NCBI RefSeq assembly: GCF_000472385.1
Contig: NZ_AWZU01000039.1
Span: forward strand, 1 to 64,000
DNA length: 64,000 nt
Direction: 5' to 3'
Source of the DNA: Bradyrhizobium sp. ARR65
GTDB taxonomy: Bacteria; Pseudomonadota; Alphaproteobacteria; Rhizobiales; Xanthobacteraceae
Both the position numbers and the translations under genes were made by a program. Each line of letters starts with the position of its first letter. The stretch's first letter is position 1. Of this stretch, positions 45,549-54,591 are shown in pieces. The notes below the pieces were generated by a model that ran no database searches, was not told the DNA's origin, and saw only the letters and a program-made list of their open reading frames with translations.

Positions 45549-47167
45549 TGATACGTGCGGATGTTGCAGGGCTGGCGTATCGCGGCAGGACGGCATCGAT
45601 CGGCTTTGCGCGCGGCCCCTTCATCCGCTTGAGGGCCGGCGAGAACGCCGCGCGCACCGCGGGTTCACCCTCGGATGAGGCGCGGGCCCTGCGTGATGCC
45701 ATCGCCGCCTCCAGCGAGCAGATCGCAAAGCTCGCGGCCGCGGCCGGCGGCGAGGCCGCCCAGATCCTGGAATTCCAGGTCGCGCTGTTGGAAGACGATG
45801 ATTTTCTGGATCCCATCCTTGCGGGAATCAGCGAGGGAGCGCCTGCCGATGCCGCTTGGTCGTCGATGCTCGACGAGCAGATTGCAGATTACAACGCGGC
45901 GTCCGACGAATATTTGCAAGCGCGCTCGTCGGACCTCGCCGATTTGCGCGATCGCGTACTGCGTATCTTGCGCGGCGCGGAAAAGCAGGCGCCCAGGATC
46001 CCGAGCGGCGCTGTCATCTGTGCCGATGACCTGCCGCCCTCGCACTTTCTGGAAATCGATTGGTCCGGCGGTGGGGGCCTTGCCCTGTTGCGCGGCAGCC
46101 CAACCAGTCACGTCGCGATGCTTGCGCGTGCGCGCGGGATTCCCATGGTCGTGCAGCTTGGGGCTCTCCCGAATGCCGCTATGGCGCTGCTCGATGGCGA
46201 GAGCGCCATGCTTGAGCTCGATCCGAGCGCGGAGCAGATCGCGCTGTTCGAGCGGCGACGCGAGGCTCATCGCAAGAGCCGGGCTTCCGCCCGCGCCATC
46301 CTGCGGAGGCCGGGGGCGATCTGGCGCGGCGAGCGGATCAAGCTGCTGATCAACATCCAGCGGGTCGAAGATCTTGATCACACCGATGCGCAATATGCTG
46401 ACGGGATCGGTTTGATGCGCACGGAATTCCTGCTCTCCGCTCCCGACGGCATGCCGGATGAGGAGACGCAATATCGGACCTATGACGCCGTGCTGCGCTG
46501 GGCCGACAAGCGGCCGGTTACCATTCGCACCTTCGATGCCGGCGGCGACAAGCCGATCGCGGGCTTCACGCCCCAAGGCGAGGCCAATCCGTTTCTGGGG
46601 GTGCGGGGCTTGCGGCTTTGCCTCGCGCGGCCGGACGTGTTCAAGGTGCAGCTGCGGGCCCTGGCGCGCGCGGCGGTGCGCGGCAATCTCAAAGTCATGT
46701 TCCCGATGGTGACGGTGCCCACAGAGCTGGAGGCCGCGCGCGCCCTGTTTGGCGACGTCGTTGCCGACTTGCAGGGGGCCGGCATCAGCGCGCTGCTGCC
46801 GGAGCTTGGAATAATGGTGGAGGTTCCGGCCGCTGCGATGGCGATTGCAGACTTCAGGTCGTCGTTCTTCTCCATCGGCTCGAACGATCTGGCACAATAT
46901 CTCCTCGCATGCGACCGCTCCAACGGGGCTCTTGACGCATTGGTTGATCCGCTGCATCCGTCCGTCCTGGAATTGATCGCGCGAACGGCCGAGCACGGCG
47001 CACGGGCGGGGCTTCCCGTCAGCCTCTGTGGCGATATGGCGAGCGATCCGCGCTGCATCCCGGCGCTGCTACATTGCGGATTGCGTGAGCTCTCCGTCAA
47101 TGCGTCCGCGCTCGCGCAGATCAAGCAGACCATCGATCGCATCAGCCACGGAGGGGCCGATGGCTGA
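45548..47167 (+). CDS. Phosphoenolpyruvate-protein phosphotransferase (Enzyme I)
   Basis: Enzyme I takes phosphate from PEP to start the relay. The 539-residue protein has the phosphorylation-site motif GSPTSHVAMLARARGIP with H188, the C-terminal PEP-binding barrel (ADGIGLMRTEFLL, then IRTFDAGGDKP), IGSNDLAQYLLACDRSN and the catalytic-Cys motif SLCGDMASDP. It lacks the N-terminal GAF domain of the nitrogen-type PtsP, so it is probably dedicated to this kinase. Its end overlaps the next gene by eight bases. Confidence 0.93.
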   Translation: MIRADVAGLAYRGRTASIGFARGPFIRLRAGENAARTAGSPSDEARALRDAIAASSEQIAKLAAAAGGEAAQILEFQVALLEDDDFLDPILAGISEGAPADAAWSSMLDEQIADYNAASDEYLQARSSDLADLRDRVLRILRGAEKQAPRIPSGAVICADDLPPSHFLEIDWSGGGGLALLRGSPTSHVAMLARARGIPMVVQLGALPNAAMALLDGESAMLELDPSAEQIALFERRREAHRKSRASARAILRRPGAIWRGERIKLLINIQRVEDLDHTDAQYADGIGLMRTEFLLSAPDGMPDEETQYRTYDAVLRWADKRPVTIRTFDAGGDKPIAGFTPQGEANPFLGVRGLRLCLARPDVFKVQLRALARAAVRGNLKVMFPMVTVPTELEAARALFGDVVADLQGAGISALLPELGIMVEVPAAAMAIADFRSSFFSIGSNDLAQYLLACDRSNGALDALVDPLHPSVLELIARTAEHGARAGLPVSLCGDMASDPRCIPALLHCGLRELSVNASALAQIKQTIDRISHGGADG

Positions 47168-47585
47168 CGTGGCACTCGATGCGGATAGCGAAATTGGCGC
47201 GGTTGCGGCCTATAAGCGTATCTTCAAGGACGTGCTGGACAGCCGCCCCTCGGGGATGCGCATTCGGCTTGCGCACGCCATGGGCAAGAACCGCAGCTTC
47301 GTCAGCCAGATTTCCAATCCGGCTTATCCGGTGCCGATCCCTGTGCACCATCTCAATACGATCTTCGATGTCTGCCATTTCCCGCCCCAGGCAAAGGCAG
47401 CGTTCCTCCGAGCTTACGCGCGCGCGCATCCGCGCCGGCTCGGCCGGCTTGCGCAAAGTCCACACGAGCGAATGCTGACGCTGCATCTGCCCAATCTCGG
47501 CAGCGCCAAGAAAAACGCGCAGCTGGATGCATTACTACAGGAGTTTGCACGGCGGCTGATCGCGATTATGCAGGACGAAAAATAA
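47160..47585 (+). CDS. Putative helix-turn-helix protein between Enzyme I and dhaK
   Basis: This 141-residue protein, coupled to the Enzyme I gene by an 8-base overlap, matches no family I can name. Residues about 30-60 (MRIRLAHAMGKNRSFVSQIS) could form a Cro-like helix-turn-helix, and the C-terminal half is basic and helical. Position inside the operon and this fold suggest a DNA-binding regulator that might sense the phosphorelay, distinct from the known DhaR or DhaS activators. This is inference only. Confidence 0.6.
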   Translation: MADVALDADSEIGAVAAYKRIFKDVLDSRPSGMRIRLAHAMGKNRSFVSQISNPAYPVPIPVHHLNTIFDVCHFPPQAKAAFLRAYARAHPRRLGRLAQSPHERMLTLHLPNLGSAKKNAQLDALLQEFARRLIAIMQDEK

Positions 47586-47609
47586 ATCTAAAAGTCGCGG
47601 GGAGGACAT

Positions 47610-48593
47610 ATGAAGAAATTCATCAATTCCGCAGAAACCATGCTGGCGGAAAGCCTAGACGGCTTTGCCGCTGCGCACGCCAATATTGTGGCGCTTGGCG
47701 GGGAGCGAAAATTTGTGCGTCGGCGCGAACCCAATCTGCAGAAGGTCGCGTTGGTGTCCGGCGGCGGCAGCGGCCACGAACCGTTGCATGTCGGGTTTGT
47801 TGGCAAGGGCATGCTCGATGCCGCCTGCCCGGGTCAGATCTTTACGTCGCCGACACCTGACCAAATCGTGGAAGCGGCAACGGCTGTCGGCGGCGAGTCG
47901 GGAGTGCTGTTCATCGTTAAAAACTATGCCGGCGACCGCATGAATTTCGAGATGGCCGCGGAAATATTTGAAGGCAAAGCTGCGAGCATTGTCACCAATG
48001 ACGACGTGGCGGTCGACCGGTCGACTTACAGCACCGGTCGGCGCGGAGTGGCGGGCACACTGGTGATCGAAAAGATCGTCGGCGCCGCGGCAGAGAAGGG
48101 AGTTGATCTGGAAGGCTGCGTGCAGCTTGGCAATGACGTCAATGCGAGAACCAGATCGATCGGCGTTGCACTGACAAGCTGTACGGTTCCGGCGGCTGGC
48201 ACGCCCACTTTTGCTCTTGGCGAAAACGAGATGGAGATGGGGGTCGGCATTCACGGGGAACCCGGCCGGAGGCGGGTCAAGCTAACCCAGGCCAACGATA
48301 TCGCAGACGAAATGATCAGCGCCATAGTGAACGACTACGAGGGCCGAATCTCCGGCCCCGCGCTGCTTCTGATCAACGGCTTCGGCGGCACACCATCGCT
48401 TGAGCTTTACCTGATGTACGACGCGGCACGACGCATTCTCGAGAAGCGTGGTATCGCAATTTCGCGCTCACTGGTAGGATCCTACGTGACTTCGCTCGAG
48501 ATGGCCGGCTGCTCGATGACGCTCACTATGCTCGACGATAAGCTCACCGCGCTTTGGGATGACCCCGTGCACGCTGCAGCACTCAGGTGGTGA
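47610..48593 (+). CDS. dhaK: Dihydroxyacetone kinase substrate-binding subunit DhaK
   Basis: DhaK binds dihydroxyacetone covalently through a His and receives phosphate from DhaL-ATP. The 327-residue protein has the N-terminal VSGGGSGHEPLHVGFVG block, KNYAGDRMNFEMA, and the substrate-binding His at H215 in GVGIHGEPGRRR. A GGGGAGGA site precedes the ATG. It closes the operon. The length is close to that of the shorter bacterial DhaK proteins. Confidence 0.95.
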   Translation: MKKFINSAETMLAESLDGFAAAHANIVALGGERKFVRRREPNLQKVALVSGGGSGHEPLHVGFVGKGMLDAACPGQIFTSPTPDQIVEAATAVGGESGVLFIVKNYAGDRMNFEMAAEIFEGKAASIVTNDDVAVDRSTYSTGRRGVAGTLVIEKIVGAAAEKGVDLEGCVQLGNDVNARTRSIGVALTSCTVPAAGTPTFALGENEMEMGVGIHGEPGRRRVKLTQANDIADEMISAIVNDYEGRISGPALLLINGFGGTPSLELYLMYDAARRILEKRGIAISRSLVGSYVTSLEMAGCSMTLTMLDDKLTALWDDPVHAAALRW

Positions 48594-49236
48594 TGGGACA
48601 TCAGGACGAGGCCGTGGAGGCGCATTGATTCGTCTGCACGGCTGCGGCTTGGCCGTGCTGGTTGAGTTTTATTGGGGTGAAGGCTGCGGCGCGCATTTTG
48701 GCAGACAAGTCAAGGTCCGCGAGCTTTCTTCGCCCCGGCGATTGACATCAAAGTCCTCTGCATTGAACAGGGGAGTTCTCTAAGGTGGGTAGAGCTACCG
48801 GAGCATTCCGAGGGTCTCGAGATGTCCTCGCATATCGAAGCGGTGATCCCGAGATAAGGCTTGTCCCAAGAGCGTGGGTGTTGTTGGCCATAGGAATTCT
48901 TCGCGTACTCAACGCATCCTCTCGTTGAGCGGACCCGATTGTTCTGACTGCATTCTGAATTATCCGCGAGACACCACAGGACGTTCTGGGCCTGCTGTCC
49001 CTTGGACGCGACGAATGTCCAGCTCTACAGCTTCATTATCCGGCCCTAATTGGGCTTTGGTCTCACCCCGCGGTGACGCGGGTGCTTCTGGCCTCCTCGC
49101 TCGGCAGCTCGACAGCTGGAATTATGGCTCACCCTTGTGGTCGACCCAGGCGACCATTGGTGGTTCGCAGGGAAGTCATCTGTTGTGACGCTGGTCGCCG
49201 AGATCTGCGAAATAGGCTACATCGCAGCGCAGCAGT
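48594..49236. other. Gene-poor region after the dhaK operon
   Basis: Frames of 74 and 104 codons on the plus strand have no recognisable domain or good start site. A 7-bp stem (GCACGGC with GCCGTGC, 48636-48658) lies 42 bases past dhaK and may help end the transcript, but no T-run follows. Confidence 0.4.
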
Positions 49237-49437
49237 TTAGGCCCTATTGGCCATGCACCACTTTGCTAGATCGACCGCACTCATCCGAAGACCCGGCCCC
49301 TCGACCGAGGTAGCTGAGTAGCCCCGCTCTCTGTAGGAGCACGCTTCATCTATTGCCTGCTCCCTCGCTGAGAAAAAGCGGGACTGCTTTGCGTTCTGTT
49401 GCTTATCGACATAACGGAAGAACCAGCGATCGGCCAT
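49237..49437 (-). CDS. Small hypothetical protein
   Basis: This 66-residue protein starts at an ATG with a GGAG ribosome site eight bases upstream. The sequence begins ADRWFFRYVDKQQNAKQSRF and contains FSAREQAIDEACSYRERGYS. The pattern of an aromatic beta-strand followed by a helix rich in Arg/Glu recalls small DUF2188-like proteins, but similarity is weak. It has no signal peptide or membrane segment. Function is unknown. Confidence 0.55.
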   Translation of the reverse strand: MADRWFFRYVDKQQNAKQSRFFSAREQAIDEACSYRERGYSATSVEGPGLRMSAVDLAKWCMANRA

Positions 49438-50135
49438 TTTTTTCTCCGACAAGGATAATAGCCAGTGGCGAAAAGCCCGGCGGCGTTGGAACCCCCGGGG
49501 GATCGCAAATATAAGTCCGACATCAAACCTACCCAGCTTAGCGTTCGCATCGGATGTCGTCTGTTCGGCACCCGACAGAACGGCCCGTGAATGCCTCGGA
49601 ATTCTTCAACGCAGATTTCCGCTCGTTAACTTGCGTGATCACCGACCAAGAGCTGCACCGACTGACAGCGCTGGCCAGCTTTCGCACAGCGACTTCTGGG
49701 ACGAATGAGGGGCGGTCGGGGAGATGTTTCACTCGCATCGACTGCCTCAATTGCTCAACCGACCGCTCGCGCGCTGAAGTGACCTCAGCAGGTAGATCAT
49801 TCCTTTGATAAATGCTGCTGCGGCCAATCGACCCCCATTGCCGTGCCCCGAGAACCTGTGCCGCGTAGGCGACCAACTGCTGATGTTGGAGTTCTGTCCA
49901 GCACATACAGACCCACTTGGCGGTGTCAGGCTGTACGCTCGACTTGCTAAGCAGGTTGGGGGAACACCGCGGGGCCGGCGGAAGATCGCGGACGCCGCGG
50001 TCACGAGCCAGGAGTGCTGCTGTCGTGGGTCACGCAGTTTGGTGAGATAAACCGACCCACCTCTAACATAGGTTAATTGCGGCCCAGCAGACCTAAGATC
50101 ATGATGGTGATGGGCAGGGTTGATTGGAGGCGAAC
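49438..50135. other. Gene-poor region with a diverged repeat
   Basis: Frames on both strands (to 122 codons) are not convincing. Part of it (about 49650-49800) resembles 51750-51900 by eye: both share a CGAC(G)TCTGG-like core and a GACCTC(A/G)GCAG end. They may be remnants of one dispersed family. Confidence 0.35.
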
Positions 50136-50420
50136 GTGCTGAAGATCTTCCTTTCGTTATTGGCATTGTCGGGAATCGCAAGCTCCTCTTACATCTTCTT
50201 TGCAGCGCGCTCGGGCCACGACGACAAACCTCACGAGGCTCGATATGTCGAAAAGGGTTGGTCGAACGAGAGCGGGAGACACCAGAGTGGAAATGACGAG
50301 GGTGGAAATCATGGTGGCGTACATGGCGCGCCGGGGCCCATTGCGGGGGCTGGTCTTCCAGTGATTGCAGTTGGCTATGGCGTCTACTGGCTCATGAGGC
50401 GGCGTCGTAAAACGGACTGA
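50136..50420 (+). CDS. Small exported protein with a PEP-CTERM-like tail
   Basis: The GTG at 50136 follows a strong GGAGG site, giving 94 residues. An N-terminal signal/anchor (IFLSLLALSGIASSSYIFF) is followed by a Gly/His/Asn-rich polar middle. The C-terminus has the tripartite form of surface-sorting tails: APGPIAGAGLP, a hydrophobic helix, then RRRR. This resembles PEP-CTERM-type signals, although the core motif differs. Function is unknown. Confidence 0.55.
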   Translation: MLKIFLSLLALSGIASSSYIFFAARSGHDDKPHEARYVEKGWSNESGRHQSGNDEGGNHGGVHGAPGPIAGAGLPVIAVGYGVYWLMRRRRKTD

Positions 50421-50522
50421 GAACTCTGAGCGAAAGCTGGCGACCTGGAGGATCGCGGCTCTTTACCAACCACGGCACGTGTCACCTTCGCGGTGGACAC
50501 ATTTTGTTACCAGGCTCCGCTG

Positions 50523-50732
50523 ATGCAGTTGAATATCGCAATAGCTCTGTCTTGGAGCGTTTTTGTCGCTGGGTTTCTTCTTGGCTATAGTGTGAGGGCG
50601 TTTATTTCAGCCAAACACAGGGCGCGAGCACTGCGTCGCAGCCGGCATGACTTCATCGAGCATTGGCCGTTAGACGAGCTTCGTGTGGCCGTGCCCCCGC
50701 GCGGTGAGACGGATCGATCGCCACGGCCTTGA
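50523..50732 (+). CDS. Small single-helix membrane protein
   Basis: This 69-residue protein has one N-terminal hydrophobic segment (IALSWSVFVAGFLLGYSV) and then a basic, Arg-rich cytoplasmic part. The ATG at 50523 was chosen because the helix begins directly after it. Start-site support is modest. No family or function was recognised. Confidence 0.45.
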   Translation: MQLNIAIALSWSVFVAGFLLGYSVRAFISAKHRARALRRSRHDFIEHWPLDELRVAVPPRGETDRSPRP

Positions 50733-51340
50733 TACGCCGCAGCGCGACCAGATGGTTGCGCTTTTATGGACATCCGCGAACGTCCGAGCAAGTCGTGCCC
50801 CGTACGTAGGAACCGTGATCCGGTATTTCTTCGCGGGCTTCTTGTGCGGCGTTGGGGCCGGCGCACGTTAAGGCGATGCAGCCCCCGGCCTTACGCCAAA
50901 CCGCGCGATGATCGTCGGGGCGCCGCGCCCGACCAGCGACGCCTGCGTTACCGCGCGTCTCGCTCTTCAGTAAGAGCGGCTCGCGTGCCGTCTATGACTT
51001 GGGAGCGGAAAGACCCTGGAACCATTGAAGTGATTTCCGCACCTTTAGGGACGGACACAAAGAGAGGCGCGACGCTCCGGTGAAGGTGGCGGTAAGAAAG
51101 CACACTCCCAACACTCGTTGGCTTTCGGAAGCCAGCAACAGTGAAGCATTGGCGGGGAGCGAACTGCCGCTTGGAGCTATGATGAGCAAGCGCGGAATAC
51201 CTCCAGCGGTAGCACGCTGCTGAATTTGCGTGGCCAATTTACCACGTTAGCTCAAAAACTGTCCACCTTTGGCAGTCTCTGCTGACATCCATGGCTCCAA
51301 GCGTTTAGGACGAAATTCGGCGCAACCGGAGGAGCGTCCT
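50733..51340. other. Gene-poor region
   Basis: No convincing coding frame was found. The right end contains a GGAGGAG ribosome site at 51328-51334 for the next small gene. Confidence 0.4.
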
Positions 51341-51631
51341 ATGTCCTTCTTATGGAAAGCTTTTGGGAAACCCCAACCGTCTGATGATGGGCGTCAGCCA
51401 ATTTCTCGTGCAGAACTGGAAGCGACGATCACCGAGGTAATTAGAAAAGCGGACCGAACTTGTGAATGCTTTGGAGGTGTTATCATTCAGCCAAAGGCCG
51501 CGCCTTTCGATACGGAATGGGAGATCACAGGAATTCGGTTCGGTCGCTCCGACGTAGATATTGCCAGGAAGGCGCTGGCGATAGTCGAAAAGCACATGCA
51601 ACGCCAGTTTCGGCTTTCAAAGACGGATTAA
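51341..51631 (+). CDS. Small hypothetical protein
   Basis: This 96-residue protein has an ATG six bases after a perfect GGAGGAG site. It begins SFLWKAFGKPQPSDDGRQPI, continues with a helical part (ELEATITEVIRKADRTCECF) and a strand-rich part (GVIIQPKAAPFDTEWEITGI), and ends in a basic helix. It has no signal or membrane segment. No family was recognised; the start site and even codon use make it credible. Confidence 0.6.
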   Translation: MSFLWKAFGKPQPSDDGRQPISRAELEATITEVIRKADRTCECFGGVIIQPKAAPFDTEWEITGIRFGRSDVDIARKALAIVEKHMQRQFRLSKTD

Positions 51632-52089
51632 GGTCTGCAGTTCTCACTCGATGATCGGTAGAGGCAGGATAAAGCGAGGCTTGTGCTCCGCGGGCGGGCT
51701 TCAGCCGATAGAGCAAGGAGCATTGATCTTCTCGATATAGACGTGACCGTACTGGACCGGCTGGACGCGTTGGCGGCCTTGACCATTTTGCGTGTGGCGA
51801 CGTCTGGATCGTGAACGAGGCCGCTTCTCGACGAAGTTCGTGCGGCTCCACTAGCTCTATCCGCGTTGGCTGCTCTTTGCAGGAGTTGACCTCGGCAGTG
51901 ACACGGCCCACCGGCATCAGGTCGACGGCGCTCGCCGCGGCCGTCGAGAGGTCGAGTACCCGGCCACGGTCGCAGCCGCGTTGCTCACATTGCCCACAAC
52001 AACAGCAGCAGAAAACCGGCTGGTCGCAATCCGACGCGCCGCCAGCGACAGAATACTTCACGGAGGGAGTAGCCCAAGCGGTGAACACG
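51632..52089. other. Gene-poor region before the Liv-type operon
   Basis: Downstream of the fused transporter gene (minus strand). A minus-strand frame contains a Cys-rich patch and EPHELRREAASFTI, but it runs into the transporter's shadow and has no start. It shares distant similarity with 49650-49800. Confidence 0.35.
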
Positions 52090-54591
52090 TCACCCGACGC
52101 CGAGCAGCCGATTTTGTGTCTCGACGTCGTTTTGCAATGCCGTACAGTCGCCGGCGTAGGAAATTTGGCCATTGACCATGATGTAGGCCCTATCGGCCAG
52201 ATCGAGCACGAGATCCACCTTATGCTCGACGAGCAGGATGCTAGTTCCATGGCGAAGCTGTTCGATCGCTGCCAAGACCTCCGCAACAACTGAAGGAGCG
52301 AGACCCTCAAACGGCTCGTCAAGCAGTATCAACTTCTGCGGGGCGCAGAGCGCGCGAGCGATCGCAAGCATCTGTCGTTCGCCGCCGCTCAGGTTCTCGC
52401 CGCGTGCATCCTCGCGCATGCGCAGCTTGGGAAACAGCGCATAGATGTCATCGAGTGACCAGCCTCCCTCACGCTGCGCAAGTGCAAGGTTCTCGGCAAC
52501 TGCGAGATTCGGAAATATACGGCGTCCCTCCGGCACGATGGCGATGCCGCGCCGATTGATCCGATCCGGCGACAGTGAGCTTATATCACTGCCAGCGAAC
52601 GTAATACTGCCCTTCGTTGGTCTGAGGAGGCCCATGATGGTCTGCAAGGTCGTCGTTTTGCCGACGCCATTGCGCCCAAGCAGGGCGACTACTTCGCCTT
52701 CGCGCACCTCAAGGTCGATGCCGTGAAGAATACGGCTGGAGTTGTAGCCGGCGTGGATGCCCTTAATCGTGAGCAGAGGGGGGCGCGTCCTTGCTGGGGT
52801 CTTAGTTGCTGCCTGTTGAGAACGACGCGCGCCGTGGCGTCCGAGATAGGCCTCGAGCACCTTCGGATCGTTGGCGATCGCGAACGGCTCTCCTTCTGCG
52901 ATCACGTGGCCTTGATGCAGGACAGTAATCCGGTCGGACAGCGAAAGAACGCGATCGATATCATGCTCGATCAGCAGCACGGTGTGGCTATGCGAAAGTT
53001 CTCGGATCAAGGTTCCGATCCGTTCGCGGTCGGCGTCGCCAAGCCCTGCTAAAGGCTCGTCCAGCAATAGCAGCTCGGGGTCGGTAGCTAGCGCCACCGC
53101 GATCTCAAGCAGGCGCTGTTCTCCATGAGCAAGGTTCGAGCACAGCTCGTGTGCACGCTCGGCAAGCCCCACCGTCGCCAGGAGCGTCCAAGCTTTATCG
53201 CAGACCCCAGACAGCCGATAGGAATCTCGCCAGAGCGACATACGATAGGGGGAGCGCGCTTGCGCCGCGACCCGCACCGTCTCGAAAACGGTAAGATTGG
53301 TGAAGACGCTGACGATCTGAAAGGAACGCGCCAGCCCGGCATCGATGCGCTGATGCGCGGGCATTCTCGTGATGTCGCGACCGCGAAATCTTAGATTGCC
53401 GCCATCGTTCGGCAGAAGCCCGGTCAGCATATTGAAGAAGGTCGTTTTGCCGGCGCCATTTGGACCGATGAGGCTGTGCAGTGTATGCGCCTTCACCTCA
53501 AGTTTTACGTTATCGGCAACGACGAGCGAGCCGAACCGCTTTGACAAGCCCCCAACCTCGAGGACTACGCCGTCTCCGGCGGAGGAAGCCGCATCTTCGA
53601 TATCGAGCAGGCTTCTGAGCTGGTCGGGCCGCGGCGGAATTGCATCGGCCGTCAAGGTCCAGCGCTGCCCTCCCACGAAGCGAAGCCAGAGTCCGGAGAG
53701 GCCCTCCGGCGAAAGCAGGATAAAGGCGATCAGGATCACGCCGAAGAACAGCCACCAGTGTTCTGTGACCGAGCTCAACTGATCGCTGAGCAGGATGAAG
53801 ATGACAGCTCCCCAAGTCGGCCCGAGGAAATGATGGATGCCGCCCAAAATCGTCATCATTACTGGGTCGCCGGCATGCTGCCAGTTGAGGTTGTCGGCAT
53901 AGACACTCTGGATCAGGAAGGTGAGCAGGCTACCGGCAAGACCGATGACGGTGGCTGAGACGACAAATGCTACGAGCTTGGTACGCTTGGTATCGTATCC
54001 GAGACAGCGCACACGCTGCTCATTGTCTCGCAGCGCCTGCAACACGCGTCCGAACGGCGAATGAGCGACCCGCCAGATCGCGTACATGCCACCGAGTACA
54101 ATCGCGACCACGAAATAGTGGTAGGCCAGGGGCGAAATCAGGCTGGAGCGTGAAATGCCCTGAAGACCATTTTCGCCTCCGGTGAGGTCAGTCCACTTGA
54201 ATGCGATTTCGTAGAACAACTGCGTAAAAGCCAACGTGAGCAGCGAGAAATAGATACCGCGCCGCCGCAAGATGAGAAGCCCGATGACGACGCCGAGTAC
54301 AGCGGCCGTTATCGTGCCGAAAACGATCGACAGATACATATTGTCGAACAGATGGAGGACCGCGAGCCCAGCGGCATAGCTTGCTGCGCCAAAAAAGGCC
54401 GAGGCACCGAACGAAACCATTCCGGTGTAGCCGAGCAGCAGGTTAAATCCGACGCCGTAGAGGGCGTAGATTGCAATTTCCGTCGCAAGACTTGTGGTCG
54501 AGCCGATGCGCGGCAAAATGAACGGCAGAACTACGAATACGATGCCGGCGGCCAGAATAGGATGCAGAGTCAATCGGCGAGCCGGCTTCAT
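52090..54591 (-). CDS. Fused branched-chain-type ABC transporter: LivM permease + LivG ATPase + LivF ATPase
   Basis: One 833-residue chain joins three subunits normally encoded separately. Residues about 1-315 are a LivM-like permease (FNLLLGYTGMVSFGASAFFG, then GLLILRRRGIYFSLLTLAF). Residues about 340-590 are a LivG-like ATPase with Walker A GPNGAGKTT and LAHGEQRLLEIAVAL. Residues about 605-833 are a LivF-like ATPase with GRNGVGKTT, NLSGGERQMLAIARAL and LLDEPFEGLAP. All nucleotide-binding motifs are intact. LivM-LivG fusions are known, but adding LivF in the same chain is unusual. It overlaps the LivH gene by four bases. The substrate is probably not a simple amino acid, given the neighbouring GH88 and CoA-transferase genes. 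Confidence 0.92.
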   Translation of the reverse strand: MKPARRLTLHPILAAGIVFVVLPFILPRIGSTTSLATEIAIYALYGVGFNLLLGYTGMVSFGASAFFGAASYAAGLAVLHLFDNMYLSIVFGTITAAVLGVVIGLLILRRRGIYFSLLTLAFTQLFYEIAFKWTDLTGGENGLQGISRSSLISPLAYHYFVVAIVLGGMYAIWRVAHSPFGRVLQALRDNEQRVRCLGYDTKRTKLVAFVVSATVIGLAGSLLTFLIQSVYADNLNWQHAGDPVMMTILGGIHHFLGPTWGAVIFILLSDQLSSVTEHWWLFFGVILIAFILLSPEGLSGLWLRFVGGQRWTLTADAIPPRPDQLRSLLDIEDAASSAGDGVVLEVGGLSKRFGSLVVADNVKLEVKAHTLHSLIGPNGAGKTTFFNMLTGLLPNDGGNLRFRGRDITRMPAHQRIDAGLARSFQIVSVFTNLTVFETVRVAAQARSPYRMSLWRDSYRLSGVCDKAWTLLATVGLAERAHELCSNLAHGEQRLLEIAVALATDPELLLLDEPLAGLGDADRERIGTLIRELSHSHTVLLIEHDIDRVLSLSDRITVLHQGHVIAEGEPFAIANDPKVLEAYLGRHGARRSQQAATKTPARTRPPLLTIKGIHAGYNSSRILHGIDLEVREGEVVALLGRNGVGKTTTLQTIMGLLRPTKGSITFAGSDISSLSPDRINRRGIAIVPEGRRIFPNLAVAENLALAQREGGWSLDDIYALFPKLRMREDARGENLSGGERQMLAIARALCAPQKLILLDEPFEGLAPSVVAEVLAAIEQLRHGTSILLVEHKVDLVLDLADRAYIMVNGQISYAGDCTALQNDVETQNRLLGVG

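Noticed and set aside
45665..46996. 443-codon minus-strand frame
   Set aside because: It is the antisense shadow of the Enzyme I gene, a common effect of high GC.
49538..49906. 122-codon minus-strand frame
   Set aside because: No domain and no start site; lies in a region that looks degenerate.
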